Of a stretch of DNA of 32,033 nt, positions 1 through 7,723 are shown in pieces. Within the stretch, counting starts at the first letter, position 1; each line of letters begins with the position of its first letter. The position numbers and the translations under genes are program-made. Source of the stretch: Actinomycetota bacterium (lineage in GTDB: Bacteria > Actinomycetota > Acidimicrobiia > Acidimicrobiales > AC-35); contig VAXP01000131.1 in the NCBI GenBank assembly GCA_005884125.1, positions 3,786 through 35,818 on the forward strand, written 5' to 3'. The notes below the pieces were generated by a model. It saw nothing but the letters and a program-made list of their open reading frames with translations. It was not told where the DNA came from and searched no databases.

Positions 1-387
1 GATGATGCCGCCCAGGCTGTGGCCGATGACGTGGACCCGCTCGGCCCCCGTGGCTGCTCTGACCGTTTCGACCCGCGCTCGAAGGTGCGCGGCCAGGGTG
101 GGGACGCTGTGCCGCAGAGGGTTGTAGTTCACGGTGTGGAGGCGGGTGAAGAGCGCGGCGCGCAGGTGCCGTTCCAGCGTGTACCACGCGGAGCGGTTGT
201 GGCCGTATCCGTGCACTAGGAGCACGGGCGTGTCACGGGCGGCGTCGGCGCCGGGCTCGACCACATGGACCCCGTCTTCGAAGAACCCGAGGGGGTATCG
301 GGCCACGCAGGTAGCCAGTGACACCGCTTCCCGTAGCTGGCCCACATAGGTGGCCGGCCGAGCGAGTGCGGTGGTGATGACGCTCAC
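1..387 (-). CDS. alpha/beta hydrolase (lipase/esterase type), N-terminal part only
   Basis: The minus-strand frame runs 129 codons from a GTG at 387 to the window edge with no stop, so only the N-terminal part is present. It contains a beta-strand followed by VLLVHGYGHNRSAW (HG oxyanion-type motif) and ends in HVIGHSLGGII, the nucleophile elbow, with the serine at about residue 124. This order is typical of alpha/beta-fold hydrolases of the lipase/esterase kind; the acid and histidine of the triad would lie outside the window. No signal peptide is visible, so a cytosolic enzyme is likely. The GTG start is chosen because GAGG lies 8 bases upstream and no earlier in-frame start is seen. The substrate cannot be told; lipase, esterase or another acyl hydrolase are all possible. 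Confidence 0.8.
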   Translation of the reverse strand, partial: MSVITTALARPATYVGQLREAVSLATCVARYPLGFFEDGVHVVEPGADAARDTPVLLVHGYGHNRSAWYTLERHLRAALFTRLHTVNYNPLRHSVPTLAAHLRARVETVRAATGAERVHVIGHSLGGII

Positions 388-639
388 AGAAGCCTCGACG
401 ACCTCGTTCTTTGCATGTTTCTCGGGCTCCACTTACGCACTTCTCGACCCGTTGGATACCCACTTCGCGGGCCATTTATGAGAATGACGTAGGCGAACTA
501 GCCCACCACCCCAAGGCTTTCCGGACATTGTCCCCGTGTCGCCCACGGAGGGGGTGGATATCCCGAGGGCCGCCGCCTGACTACCCAGGTGAGCGTCGAC
601 GGCGCTGGCCCGGTGCGTCGCCCTGACCGGCGCCGCGCG
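388..639. other. intergenic region, relatively AT-rich
   Basis: About 250 bases lie between the hydrolase start and the end of the Rieske-like gene. The part from about 400 to 520 is visibly richer in A/T than the rest of the window. I see no convincing coding frame, no tRNA-like cloverleaf and no TAnnnT box close to the hydrolase start. It probably holds the promoter of the minus-strand hydrolase and the end of the transcript arriving from 2576. Confidence 0.5.
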
Positions 640-643
640 TCAG
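623..643 (-). terminator. possible GC-rich hairpin at the end of the carboxyltransferase transcript
   Basis: CTGAC (623-627) and GTCAG (639-643) flank a GC-only centre and overlap the stop codon (642-640) of the Rieske-like gene. There is no T tract, so this would have to be a GC-hairpin type of terminator. The assignment is weak because such hairpins are common by chance at this GC content. Confidence 0.2.
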
Positions 644-1116
644 CGACGGGCTCCGCCCAAGTCGATCACCACGTGGCCGTGGGCGTCGACCGTGGCCGGG
701 AAGGACGTGAGGCCGGCGCCGTCGACCGGGTAGCTGCGCCCGTCGCATGGATCGCGAAAGTCGCGCCCCGCCGGCTCCCACCTCAGCTGGCACCGGCGCG
801 ACGCTCCGGGCGCGTGCGCTTCGAAGGCCAGCCATCCCTTGGTCGCGTCGGTGCCCAGGTGCTGCGCGTAGAGGTCGCGGTTGTGACGGAGGGGATCGGG
901 CAAAAGGATCGGACCGTCGCGGTCGACGGCGCGAGCGAGCACGCTGGCCCGTCCCATGTCATAGGGACCTCCACCGAAGGCGCCCTGCAGCTTGCCGCCG
1001 GGTTGGTTGGCCGAGCGCACGGCAAACACGACGATGAGGGCGGCGAAGACAACGCCGAGCAGGGCGGTGAGCAGCAGACCCGTCCTGCGCCCCCGCCCCC
1101 CGGGCCGGCGGCTCAT
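640..1116 (-). CDS. membrane-anchored Rieske-like protein lacking cluster histidines
   Basis: This 158-residue protein has a basic N-terminus, one hydrophobic segment at about residues 12-33 (likely N-in, C-out anchor) and a C-terminal part resembling the second half of a Rieske domain: C109-Q-L, then PCDGRSYPVDG with C124, then a strand pattern ending HVVIDLGG. In true Rieske proteins the ligands are CxH and CxxH. Here both cysteines are kept but the histidine positions hold Leu111 and Arg127, so a 2Fe-2S cluster is unlikely; the two Cys may form a disulfide. The start ATG (1116) overlaps the TGA of the upstream carboxyltransferase as ATGA, implying translational coupling. The Rieske relation is by eye from motif order and spacing; the function is unknown. 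Confidence 0.6.
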   Translation of the reverse strand: MSRRPGGRGRRTGLLLTALLGVVFAALIVVFAVRSANQPGGKLQGAFGGGPYDMGRASVLARAVDRDGPILLPDPLRHNRDLYAQHLGTDATKGWLAFEAHAPGASRRCQLRWEPAGRDFRDPCDGRSYPVDGAGLTSFPATVDAHGHVVIDLGGARR

Positions 1117-2576
1117 CGCAGGGCGCGGGCGGTGGCGGCGTCCACCCGGCGCAGGCGGTCCCCGGGACTGGCCTCGGCCAGCGCCGAGGCCACCGCCTCC
1201 GCCAGGGCACCGTCGTCCTCGGCCACGACCGCGTCGGCCACACCCAGCTCCACCTGGTCCCTCGCCGTCAGGCCCAGGCGCTGGGCCAGCTCGGGGGCTC
1301 GGCGGGCGTCGCGTTCCAGGATCGCCGCCGCTCCCTCCGGGGCGATGACGGAGAAGACGGCGTGCTCGAGCATCAGGAGGCGATCGGCGTGGGCCAGGGC
1401 CAGCGCCCCTCCGCTGCCCCCCTCCCCGACGCAGACGGCCACGCTCGCGGTCGGGAGACCGGCCATGGCCGCGAAGGTGCGGGCTATCTCTCTGGCTATC
1501 CCCTGGCCCTCCGCGTCCGGTCCGGGGTCGGCGCCCGGGGTGTCGATGAAGGTGACCAGGGGCAGCCCCAGGTGTCCGGCCAGGGCGATGGCCCGCTGGG
1601 CCAGCCGGTAGCCGGCGGGGCCCGGACGCCCCGATCCGGCGTGACGGTCGAGAGCCACGACGACGGCCCGTTGTCCGGCCACCGAGGCCAGACCCGCCCG
1701 CACGGTGGGGTCCGCGCCCCGAAGCTCCACCCACGAGGAGCACACCCCGGCGGCGCGATCTATCCCCGACGGTCGGTCGGGGGCGCGGGCCCGCAGCACC
1801 TCGGCCCACGCCGCGGTCGGTTCGGTTTCCTCCTCGGGTTCGGAGTCGGGAGCGCCGGCCGCCAGCTGCCTGCGGGCGAGAGGGAGGGCGCGGAGACCAA
1901 GGCAGGTCTCGATCCACGTCCCCTGCTCGGCCGCCGGCACCAGGGCGTCGACCAACCCGGCGGCGTAGGCGCTCTCGGCCGTGTGGGCACCCTCGGCCAG
2001 GCGCGTGCCCAGGGTCTGCTCGACGACCCGTGGCCCGGCGAAGCCCAGGGTGGCCCCGGGCTGGGCCGCGCACACGTCCACCAGCGACGCGTAGGACGCG
2101 TAGACCCCCCCGGTCGTGGGGGCCCGGTAGATCGCGACCGACAGCAGGCCGGCGGCGGCGTGGGCTCGGGCGGCCGAGGCGGTACGGGCCATCTGGACGA
2201 GCGAGACCATGCCCTCCTGCATGCGTGCGCCGCCCGAAGTAGTGATCACCACGACGGGCAGGCGCTGCCGCGTCGCCCGTTCGAAGGCCCGCACGACGCG
2301 CTCTCCGTGGACCGCCCCCATGGAGCCGCCCAGCACCTCGAAGCATCCCTCGATGAGCACGTAGTCGCTGGGGACGCCGTTGCCGGAGGACACGCCGTCG
2401 GGCGACACCACGTCGCCCACCCGGCACCGACCGGTCATCACCGACTCGGTGCACCCCTGGTCGGCTCGGGCCCGGGCCACGGCCCGGTCCAGAGCTTCCC
2501 GGTACCCAGGAAAGCGAAGGGGATCAGCCGAGGTCAGCTCGGCGTCCCACTCCTCCACCAGCGGGTGCAGGGGCAT
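1113..2576 (-). CDS. acyl-CoA carboxylase carboxyltransferase, fused beta and alpha (AccD-AccA type)
   Basis: The 487-residue protein joins two crotonase-like halves. The AccD-like half (about 1-255) carries [10 protein letters not shown] at 113-122 and the GGVYASYAS stretch. The AccA-like half (about 275-487) carries [20 protein letters not shown] and [12 protein letters not shown], the usual acyl-CoA oxyanion loops. Such proteins move the carboxyl group from carboxybiotin to acetyl- or propionyl-CoA in the cytoplasm. The N-terminal four-cysteine zinc ribbon of bacterial AccD is not visible. No biotin carboxylase or biotin carrier gene is in the window, so partners must be encoded elsewhere. 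It is divergent from the B12 mutase subunit and sucCD, which would fit propionyl-CoA as substrate, but acetyl-CoA cannot be excluded. The ATG at 2576 opens the long frame; the nearby ATG at 2583 is out of frame. Confidence 0.85.
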   Translation of the reverse strand: MPLHPLVEEWDAELTSADPLRFPGYREALDRAVARARADQGCTESVMTGRCRVGDVVSPDGVSSGNGVPSDYVLIEGCFEVLGGSMGAVHGERVVRAFERATRQRLPVVVITTSGGARMQEGMVSLVQMARTASAARAHAAAGLLSVAIYRAPTTGGVYASYASLVDVCAAQPGATLGFAGPRVVEQTLGTRLAEGAHTAESAYAAGLVDALVPAAEQGTWIETCLGLRALPLARRQLAAGAPDSEPEEETEPTAAWAEVLRARAPDRPSGIDRAAGVCSSWVELRGADPTVRAGLASVAGQRAVVVALDRHAGSGRPGPAGYRLAQRAIALAGHLGLPLVTFIDTPGADPGPDAEGQGIAREIARTFAAMAGLPTASVAVCVGEGGSGGALALAHADRLLMLEHAVFSVIAPEGAAAILERDARRAPELAQRLGLTARDQVELGVADAVVAEDDGALAEAVASALAEASPGDRLRRVDAATARALR

Positions 2577-2630
2577 GGCTCATGGTGTTTAGCAGCACCT
2601 CCCGCTGGCGGGCCCGACAGGGTCAGGCCG

Positions 2631-2636
2631 TAGGAT
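2631..2636 (+). promoter_or_regulatory. -10 box TAGGAT for the B12-mutase/sucCD operon (near-leaderless)
   Basis: TAGGAT lies 8 bases before the GTG at 2645. Normal -10 to +1 spacing puts the transcript start within about two bases of the start codon. No clear -35 hexamer is seen. The box recurs at the same distance before several other genes here. Confidence 0.6.
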
Positions 2637-2644
2637 CACCGTCC

Positions 2645-3076
2645 GTGGAGCGGCCCTATCGCGTGGTGGTGGCCAAGCCGGGCCTGGATGGTCACGACCG
2701 GGGGGCCAAGGTGATCGCCCGCGCCCTGCGTGACGCCGGCTTCGAGGTCATATATACGGGCCTGCACCAGACTCCCGAGCAGGTGGTGGAGGCGGTGGTC
2801 CAGGAGGACGCCGACGCCCTGGGGCTCTCGCTGCTGTCGGGAGCCCACATGACGCTGGTGCCGAAGATCATCGAGCTGCTCCGCCGGCGCGGGGCGGGAG
2901 ACGTGCTGGTGGTGTGCGGCGGCATCATCCCCGACGCCGACATCCCCAAGCTCAAGGAGCTGGGCGTGGCCCAGGTCTTCACCCCCGGCGCCCCCTTGCC
3001 GGCCATCTCGGCCTGGCTACGGGAGGCGCTCGACGGCACGCAGGCGGGCGCAGGGACCGAGACGGGAGCGAGCTGA
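2645..3076 (+). CDS. acyl-CoA (methylmalonyl-CoA) mutase small subunit, B12-binding domain protein
   Basis: This stand-alone cobalamin-binding domain of 143 residues carries the DxHxxG motif at residues 15-20 (DGHDRG, with His17 the expected lower cobalt ligand), [11 protein letters not shown] and [11 protein letters not shown], the usual pattern of the methylmalonyl-CoA mutase C-terminal domain. Together with a separate catalytic subunit it would isomerise methylmalonyl-CoA to succinyl-CoA, or act on a related acyl-CoA. The catalytic large subunit is not in the window. GTG 2645 is preferred over an in-frame ATG at 2582 because the latter lies upstream of the promoter box and almost abuts the divergent gene. 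It is followed after one base by sucC, so its likely product, succinyl-CoA, is consumed by its own operon. Confidence 0.85.
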   Translation: MERPYRVVVAKPGLDGHDRGAKVIARALRDAGFEVIYTGLHQTPEQVVEAVVQEDADALGLSLLSGAHMTLVPKIIELLRRRGAGDVLVVCGGIIPDADIPKLKELGVAQVFTPGAPLPAISAWLREALDGTQAGAGTETGAS

Positions 3077-3077
3077 C

Positions 3078-4229
3078 GTGGACCTGTTCGAGTACCAGGG
3101 CAAGCAGTACTTCGCCCGCTTCGGCATCCCGGTGTCGCCGGGAGGAGTGGCCGACACCCCGGAAGAGGCGGTGGCCCGGGCCGACGAGGTCGGCTACCCG
3201 GTGGTGGTCAAGGCCCAGGTCCAGGTGGGTGGGCGAGGGAAGGCCGGAGGCATCAAGCTGGCCGCCGACGCGGCCGAGGTGCTCGCCCACGCCCGGGCCA
3301 TCCTGGGCATGGACATCCGCGGTCACATCGTGCGGCGCCTCTGGATCGAGCACGCGTCGGAGATCGCCCGTGAGTACTACGCCAGCTTCACGCTCGACCG
3401 GTCGGCGAAGCTGCACCTGGGCATGGTCTCGGCCCGGGGAGGCGTCGACATCGAGCAGGTCGCGGCCGAGGACCCCGACGCCATTGCCCGTCTCCACGTC
3501 GATCCGACCGAGGGCCTGACCAAGTCAGGTGGGAGACAGCTGGTGGAGCAGGCCGGGCTCGACCCCGAGGCCCGGGACGGGGCGGTCGACCTGCTGCTCA
3601 AGCTCTACAGCTGCTACGTCGACGGGGACGCCGACCTGGTCGAGGTCAACCCCCTCATCCTCACGCCCGAAGGTCGCGTGCACGCCCTCGACGCCAAGGT
3701 GACCCTGGACGACAGCGCTTCGTTCCGCCACCCGGAGTGGGACGAGTTCCGCACCCTGGAGGGGGACGACCCCAGGGAGACACTGGCCAAGCAGAAGGGC
3801 CTGCAGTATGTGGGCCTCGACGGTGAGGTCGGGATCATCGCCAACGGCGCCGGGCTGGCCATGAGCACCTGCGACGTCGTCAACCAGGTGGGCGGACAGC
3901 CGGCCAACTTCCTCGACATAGGCGGTGGCGCCAATGCCGAGGTGATGGCCAACGCCCTGGAGGTCATCAACACCGACGAGAAGGTGCGGTCGATATTCAT
4001 CAACGTCTTCGGAGGGATCACCCGCGGAGAAGAGGTGGCCAACGGCATCGTCCAGGCTCTCCAGCGCGTCGACATCGGTGCGCCCATCGTGATCCGCCTC
4101 GACGGCACCAACGCCGAACAAGGGCGAGAGATCCTCAAGGGGCTCGAGTCCGAGCGGTTCGTCTCGAGGCCCACGATGCTGGACGCAGCCCGCACGGCGG
4201 TGGCCCTGGCCGGGGGAGCACCCCGATGA
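3078..4229 (+). CDS. sucC: succinyl-CoA ligase (ADP-forming), beta subunit
   Basis: The 383-residue protein starts [19 protein letters not shown], the classic SucC N-terminus. It continues with an ATP-grasp domain ([16 protein letters not shown] at about 43-58; acidic Mg-binding region DLVEVNPL) and a C-terminal ligase-CoA domain ([35 protein letters not shown]). With SucD it converts succinyl-CoA, ADP and phosphate to succinate, CoA and ATP in the TCA cycle. Length matches the bacterial family. The GTG start lies one base after the stop of the mutase subunit, and the end overlaps sucD as ATGA, so the three genes form one operon. Confidence 0.96.
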   Translation: MDLFEYQGKQYFARFGIPVSPGGVADTPEEAVARADEVGYPVVVKAQVQVGGRGKAGGIKLAADAAEVLAHARAILGMDIRGHIVRRLWIEHASEIAREYYASFTLDRSAKLHLGMVSARGGVDIEQVAAEDPDAIARLHVDPTEGLTKSGGRQLVEQAGLDPEARDGAVDLLLKLYSCYVDGDADLVEVNPLILTPEGRVHALDAKVTLDDSASFRHPEWDEFRTLEGDDPRETLAKQKGLQYVGLDGEVGIIANGAGLAMSTCDVVNQVGGQPANFLDIGGGANAEVMANALEVINTDEKVRSIFINVFGGITRGEEVANGIVQALQRVDIGAPIVIRLDGTNAEQGREILKGLESERFVSRPTMLDAARTAVALAGGAPR

Positions 4230-5113
4230 GCATCTTCGTAGATGAGACGACCAAGGTCGTGATCCAGGGTCTGAGCCCGACGAGCCAGGGCTTCTTCCAC
4301 GGCATGCGCAACCGCGCCTACGGCACCAAGGTGGTGGCGGGCACCAATCCCAAGAGAGGCGGGACCGAGATCGAGGGGGTCCCCGTGTTCGCCACGGTCA
4401 AGGAGGCTGTGGAGGCGACGGGCGCCAACGCCGCCTTCAACTCCGTGCCTCCCCCATTCGCGGCCGACGCCGTCATCGAGGCGGCCGAAGCCGGCGTCCC
4501 CTTCATCGTCTGCATCACCGAGGGCATCCCCGCCCACGACGAGGCCCGGGCCTACAACCGCCTCAAGCGGGACTTCTCCGCCAGCCGCCTGCTCGGACCC
4601 AACTGTCCTGGGATCATCAGCCCCGGGAGGTGCAACATCGGGATCACCGCGGGTGAGATAGCCAAGCCCGGAGGGCCGGTCGGCATCGTGTCGCGGTCGG
4701 GGACGCTCACCTACCAGGCGCTCTACGAGCTCAAGCAGAAGGGGATCGGCGTCACCACCTGCGTGGGCATAGGCGGAGATCCGGTGCCCGGGACCAGCTT
4801 CATCGACTGCCTGGCCGAGTTCCAGGCCGATCCCGAGACGAAGGCGGTGATCATGATCGGCGAGATCGGCGGCTCGGCCGAGGAGGAAGCGGCGGCCTAC
4901 ATCGCCGAGCACGTGGACAAGCCGGTGGTGGCCTACGTGGCGGGGGTGACGGCGCCTCCCGGCAAGAGGATGGGCCACGCCGGCGCCATCGTCTCGGGCT
5001 CGAAGGGGACGGCCAAGGCCAAGATGGAGGCTCTCGCCGCGGCCGGGGCAACCGTGGCCGTGAACCCGACCGAGGCCGGGGAGCTCATGGCGGGGATGGT
5101 CGCCTCGCTGTAG
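4226..5113 (+). CDS. sucD: succinyl-CoA ligase, alpha subunit
   Basis: The 295-residue protein has an N-terminal CoA-binding Rossmann domain ([15 protein letters not shown] at about 11-25; GTNPKRGG) and a C-terminal ligase domain with [13 protein letters not shown], in which His251 is the expected phosphohistidine. It forms the alpha half of the succinyl-CoA ligase heterodimer. The ATG at 4226 overlaps the sucC stop by four bases, giving tight stoichiometric coupling. The gene ends only 7 bases before the 3' end of the convergent ABC permease gene, so the two transcripts probably share a termination zone. The length is normal. Confidence 0.96.
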   Translation: MSIFVDETTKVVIQGLSPTSQGFFHGMRNRAYGTKVVAGTNPKRGGTEIEGVPVFATVKEAVEATGANAAFNSVPPPFAADAVIEAAEAGVPFIVCITEGIPAHDEARAYNRLKRDFSASRLLGPNCPGIISPGRCNIGITAGEIAKPGGPVGIVSRSGTLTYQALYELKQKGIGVTTCVGIGGDPVPGTSFIDCLAEFQADPETKAVIMIGEIGGSAEEEAAAYIAEHVDKPVVAYVAGVTAPPGKRMGHAGAIVSGSKGTAKAKMEALAAAGATVAVNPTEAGELMAGMVASL

Positions 5114-5120
5114 GCAGGTG

Positions 5121-5951
5121 TCAGGGCTGGAGGAGCCGGGCCAGACGTGAAGAGGCCACACGCACGCCCCCCCATCCCAGTGCGCCCAGGTAGACGGCGG
5201 GGACGAGGAGGGTCCAGCGGATGTCCCCCAGCACCAGGGACCTCTCCAGGTTCACGCCCTGGTACAGGGGCGTCAGCCGGACCCCCCAGGCCACACCGTT
5301 CGGGTAGCGCGACAGGGGGAAGAAGGTGGCCGAGAACAGGAAGAGCGGGACCAGGGCCAGGTTCACGAAGTCGAAGTCGACGAAGGACCGCATCCAGGTG
5401 GTGGCGGCCAGACCCAGGCCGGCGAAGCCGTACCCGATGAGCACCGCTGCGGGTACCGCCAGCACGCCCCAGGGCGACGCCACCAGCCCCAGGGCGGCCA
5501 TGGTCAGGAGGAAGGCGGCCGCGTACACCGTCCCCCGCAGGAGGGCCCACCCCACCTCTCCATGGGCCACGTCCCCGACCCCGAGAGGCGTGGCCAGCAT
5601 GGCGTCGTAGGTGCCCGCGTACTTGTACTTGACGAAGAAGTTGAAGGTGGTGTCGAAGACCGACCCGTTCATGGCCGCGGCCGCAAGCAATCCGGGGGCC
5701 ACGAACGCCTCGTAGGTCACCAGCCGTCCCCCGGGGCCGGGAAGCCGCCCGACCAGCGCCCCCACGCCGACGCCGATGGAGAGCAGGTAGAGCAAGGGCT
5801 CGAAGAACCCGGTGAGGAACACGTACCACATGCGACGGTAGGCCAGGGCGTTGCGCTCGATGACGTGGACAGACCTGCGGCGCGACGGTCCCACGGGCAG
5901 GATCCGGCCCCGGGGGACGGCGGAGGCCAGGTCGGCCAGGCTCTCGGTCAC
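5121..5951 (-). CDS. ABC-2 type transporter permease (NodJ-like), second subunit
   Basis: The 276-residue membrane protein has about six hydrophobic segments. The conserved N-terminal amphipathic stretch (ERNALAYRRMWYVFLTGFFEP) is followed by membrane segments with VAPGLLAAAAMNG and LFLFSATFFPLSRYP, the hallmarks of ABC-2 exporters of the NodJ/DrrB group. GTG 5951 overlaps the stop of the preceding permease (GTGA) and is taken as the start. It resembles its neighbour throughout, so the pair probably arose by duplication and forms a heterodimeric channel. Cargo cannot be told; polysaccharide/lipid or drug export are typical of the family. Confidence 0.85.
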   Translation of the reverse strand: MTESLADLASAVPRGRILPVGPSRRRSVHVIERNALAYRRMWYVFLTGFFEPLLYLLSIGVGVGALVGRLPGPGGRLVTYEAFVAPGLLAAAAMNGSVFDTTFNFFVKYKYAGTYDAMLATPLGVGDVAHGEVGWALLRGTVYAAAFLLTMAALGLVASPWGVLAVPAAVLIGYGFAGLGLAATTWMRSFVDFDFVNLALVPLFLFSATFFPLSRYPNGVAWGVRLTPLYQGVNLERSLVLGDIRWTLLVPAVYLGALGWGGVRVASSRLARLLQP

Positions 5952-6724
5952 GGCGTCAGTCTCCGGGCGAAGGTGCGGGTCCCCCACCGCCAGCCCGCGG
6001 CGACGCAGGCGATGAGCACGGCGGTGTGGCCCGTGGCCGCGGCCCAGCGCGGGGTGCCCGTGGTGGCCTGGCGGCACAGCTCTATGGCGTGCCACAGGGG
6101 AGAGGCGACCGAGACCGGCCGCAGCCACGAGGGAAGCTGGCTGATGGGGAAGAAGGTGCCGGAGAACAGGAACAGGGGGACTATCCCCAGGCGCATGATC
6201 ACCGGGAAGGTGAGGTCGGTGTCCTGGGTGGCGGCGTAGGCCGCCAGCGGGGCCGCGAAGGCCAGGGCGCCAAGGGTCGCGGCGGGGACGGCCAGGATCC
6301 CCCAGGGCGAGGGCACCCCACCCAGGAGGACGGCCACGGCCAGGAAGGCGGAGGCCGCGGCGGTGGCGCGCACCCCGACCCACAGGACCGTTCCCCCGTA
6401 GAGGTCTGCGGCGCTGAGAGGCGTGGCGACCACGGCGTGATAGGTGCGTATCCACTTCGTCCCCGCCATGACCGGCCACAAGGACGAGCCCGCGGCCGTC
6501 TGCATGGCGCTGGCGGCCAGCAGCCCGGGAGCCACGAAGGCCAGATAGCCCACGCCCGCCACGTGCCCCGTCCTGCGTTCCACCAACCCGCCCAAGCCGA
6601 GGCCGATGGCGGCCAGGAACATGACCGGGGTGACGAAGCTGGAGAAGGCCGATCCCCGCCACAGCTTGCGGAACACGATGGCCTCGCGCTCCAGCACTCG
6701 CAGCATGGGGGGGGCGACGGCCAC
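5948..6724 (-). CDS. ABC-2 type transporter permease (NodJ-like), first subunit
   Basis: The 258-residue protein has the same architecture as the downstream permease: EREAIVFRKLWRGSAFSSF at the N-terminus, about six membrane spans, LAFVAPGLLAASAMQ, and LFLFSGTFFPISQLP near the C-terminal third. It starts with GTG one base after the stop of the ATPase gene (TGA-G-GTG) and ends in a GTGA overlap with the second permease, so the ATPase and both permeases are one translationally coupled operon. Its role would be the membrane half of an exporter powered by the 6726-7658 ATPase. Confidence 0.85.
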   Translation of the reverse strand: MAVAPPMLRVLEREAIVFRKLWRGSAFSSFVTPVMFLAAIGLGLGGLVERRTGHVAGVGYLAFVAPGLLAASAMQTAAGSSLWPVMAGTKWIRTYHAVVATPLSAADLYGGTVLWVGVRATAAASAFLAVAVLLGGVPSPWGILAVPAATLGALAFAAPLAAYAATQDTDLTFPVIMRLGIVPLFLFSGTFFPISQLPSWLRPVSVASPLWHAIELCRQATTGTPRWAAATGHTAVLIACVAAGWRWGTRTFARRLTP

Positions 6725-6725
6725 C

Positions 6726-7658
6726 TCAGTCCTCCAGGGTGCGGCCGGTGAGTATCAGGAAGACGTCCTCCAGGGTGCTCCGCCGCACCAGTACGGAGGC
6801 CGGCCTCAGCCCGTCGCGGGCGACGAGCTCGGCTGTGCCGTCGCCGTCCCCCGTGTACACCAGGATGCGGTCGGGCAGCATCTCCACACGCTCTCCGGAG
6901 CCGTTCAGCAGGGGTAGGGCGTCCCGTCGCTCCTCCGCGGTGGCGAAGCGCAGCTCCACCACCTCGCGGGTCGAGTGGAGCTGGATGAGCTCGCGAGGGG
7001 AGCCCTCGGCCACGATGCGAGCTCGGTCCATGATCACCAGGCGGTCACAGAGCTGCTCGGCCTCGTCCATGTAGTGGGTGGTGAGCACCAGCGTCACTCC
7101 CTGGAGTTTGAGCTGGTAGAGGCGCTCCCACACCAGGTGCCGGGCCTGAGGGTCGAGCCCGGTGGTGGGCTCGTCCAGGAGCAGGAGCTCGGGCTGGTTG
7201 ACCAGGGCCCGGGCGATGGTGAGCCGTCGCTTCATGCCCCCCGAGAGAGGGTCGACGCGGTCCTGGCGCCGATCACCAAGCTGCACGAAGTCGAGCAGCT
7301 CCTGGGCCCGCTCGCGAATGACGGACCGGGGCAGGCCGAAGTAGCGCCCGTAGATCGCCATGTTGTCCCAGACCGTGAGCTCGGTGTCGAGGTTGTCCTC
7401 CTGGGGGACCACGCCCAGCCGGGACCTGATGGCCGGGCCCTGAAGGGCGGGGTCCATCCCGAGCACGCTCAGCTCTCCCCCGGAGACGGGCGAGACGCAA
7501 CCGATCATGCGCATGGTCGACGTCTTCCCGGCCCCGTTGGGTCCCAGGAAGCCGAACGCCTCCCCGCGCTCCACCTTGAAGTCGATTTGGTCGACCGCGA
7601 TGTACGTGCCGAAGCGCTTGGTCAGGGCCCGTCCCTGGACGAGCGGAGGCGCGCACAT
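6726..7658 (-). CDS. ABC transporter ATP-binding protein (NodI/DrrA-like)
   Basis: The 310-residue ATPase is complete: Walker A GPNGAGKT at 39-46, Q-loop Gln86, signature LSGGM at 138-142, Walker B LLLLDEP at 158-164 with Glu163, and switch His195 (TTHYMDEA). The wording GGMKRRLTIARAL and LTTHYMDEAEQLCDRL is close to the NodI/DrrA exporter subfamily. The C-terminal 80 residues form the usual regulatory tail. It is cytoplasmic and first in the operon, followed by two permeases. The start ATG at 7658 has TAGCGT 8 bases upstream. Some family members export antibiotics and others lipo-oligosaccharides; nothing adjacent identifies the cargo. Confidence 0.92.
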   Translation of the reverse strand: MCAPPLVQGRALTKRFGTYIAVDQIDFKVERGEAFGFLGPNGAGKTSTMRMIGCVSPVSGGELSVLGMDPALQGPAIRSRLGVVPQEDNLDTELTVWDNMAIYGRYFGLPRSVIRERAQELLDFVQLGDRRQDRVDPLSGGMKRRLTIARALVNQPELLLLDEPTTGLDPQARHLVWERLYQLKLQGVTLVLTTHYMDEAEQLCDRLVIMDRARIVAEGSPRELIQLHSTREVVELRFATAEERRDALPLLNGSGERVEMLPDRILVYTGDGDGTAELVARDGLRPASVLVRRSTLEDVFLILTGRTLED

Positions 7659-7666
7659 GTTCGCCC

Positions 7667-7672
7667 ACGCTA
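7667..7672 (-). promoter_or_regulatory. -10 box TAGCGT for the ABC exporter operon
   Basis: On the minus strand TAGCGT ends 8 bases before the ATG at 7658, predicting a leader of about two bases or none. There is no recognisable -35. Confidence 0.55.
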
Positions 7673-7680
7673 GGACAAGC

Positions 7681-7698
7681 GGGCTCGGCCCGAGACCC
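7681..7698. promoter_or_regulatory. dyad between two divergent promoters, possible operator
   Basis: Arms GGGCTCGG (7681-7688) and CCGAGACCC (7690-7698) form an interrupted inverted repeat midway between the -10 boxes of the ABC operon and the 7724 dehydrogenase. This is a good position for a regulator of both; no regulator gene is adjacent. A chance GC-rich dyad is possible. Confidence 0.3.
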
Positions 7699-7709
7699 GA
7701 TTTCGCCCG

Positions 7710-7715
7710 TAGGAT
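7710..7715 (+). promoter_or_regulatory. -10 box TAGGAT for the 7724 dehydrogenase operon
   Basis: TAGGAT is separated from the ATG at 7724 by 8 bases, exactly the arrangement seen before the gene at 2645. It predicts a nearly leaderless transcript. Confidence 0.55.
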
Positions 7716-7723
7716 GGCCGCGA

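Noticed and set aside
388-639. Possible tRNA or small RNA in the AT-richer gap
   Set aside because: No cloverleaf, TpsiC-like segment or convincing stem series could be traced.
640-2454. Long open frame antisense/out of frame across the carboxyltransferase gene
   Set aside because: Only the last 158 codons look like protein; the rest is an Arg/Gly/Pro-rich shadow of the real gene.
2582-2644. In-frame upstream ATG for the B12-binding subunit
   Set aside because: It would place the start before the TAGGAT box and almost against the divergent gene, and adds residues with no match to the family.
3614-5161. Long minus-strand open frame opposite sucC and sucD
   Set aside because: It is the low-complexity mirror of strongly recognised genes; high GC makes such shadows long.
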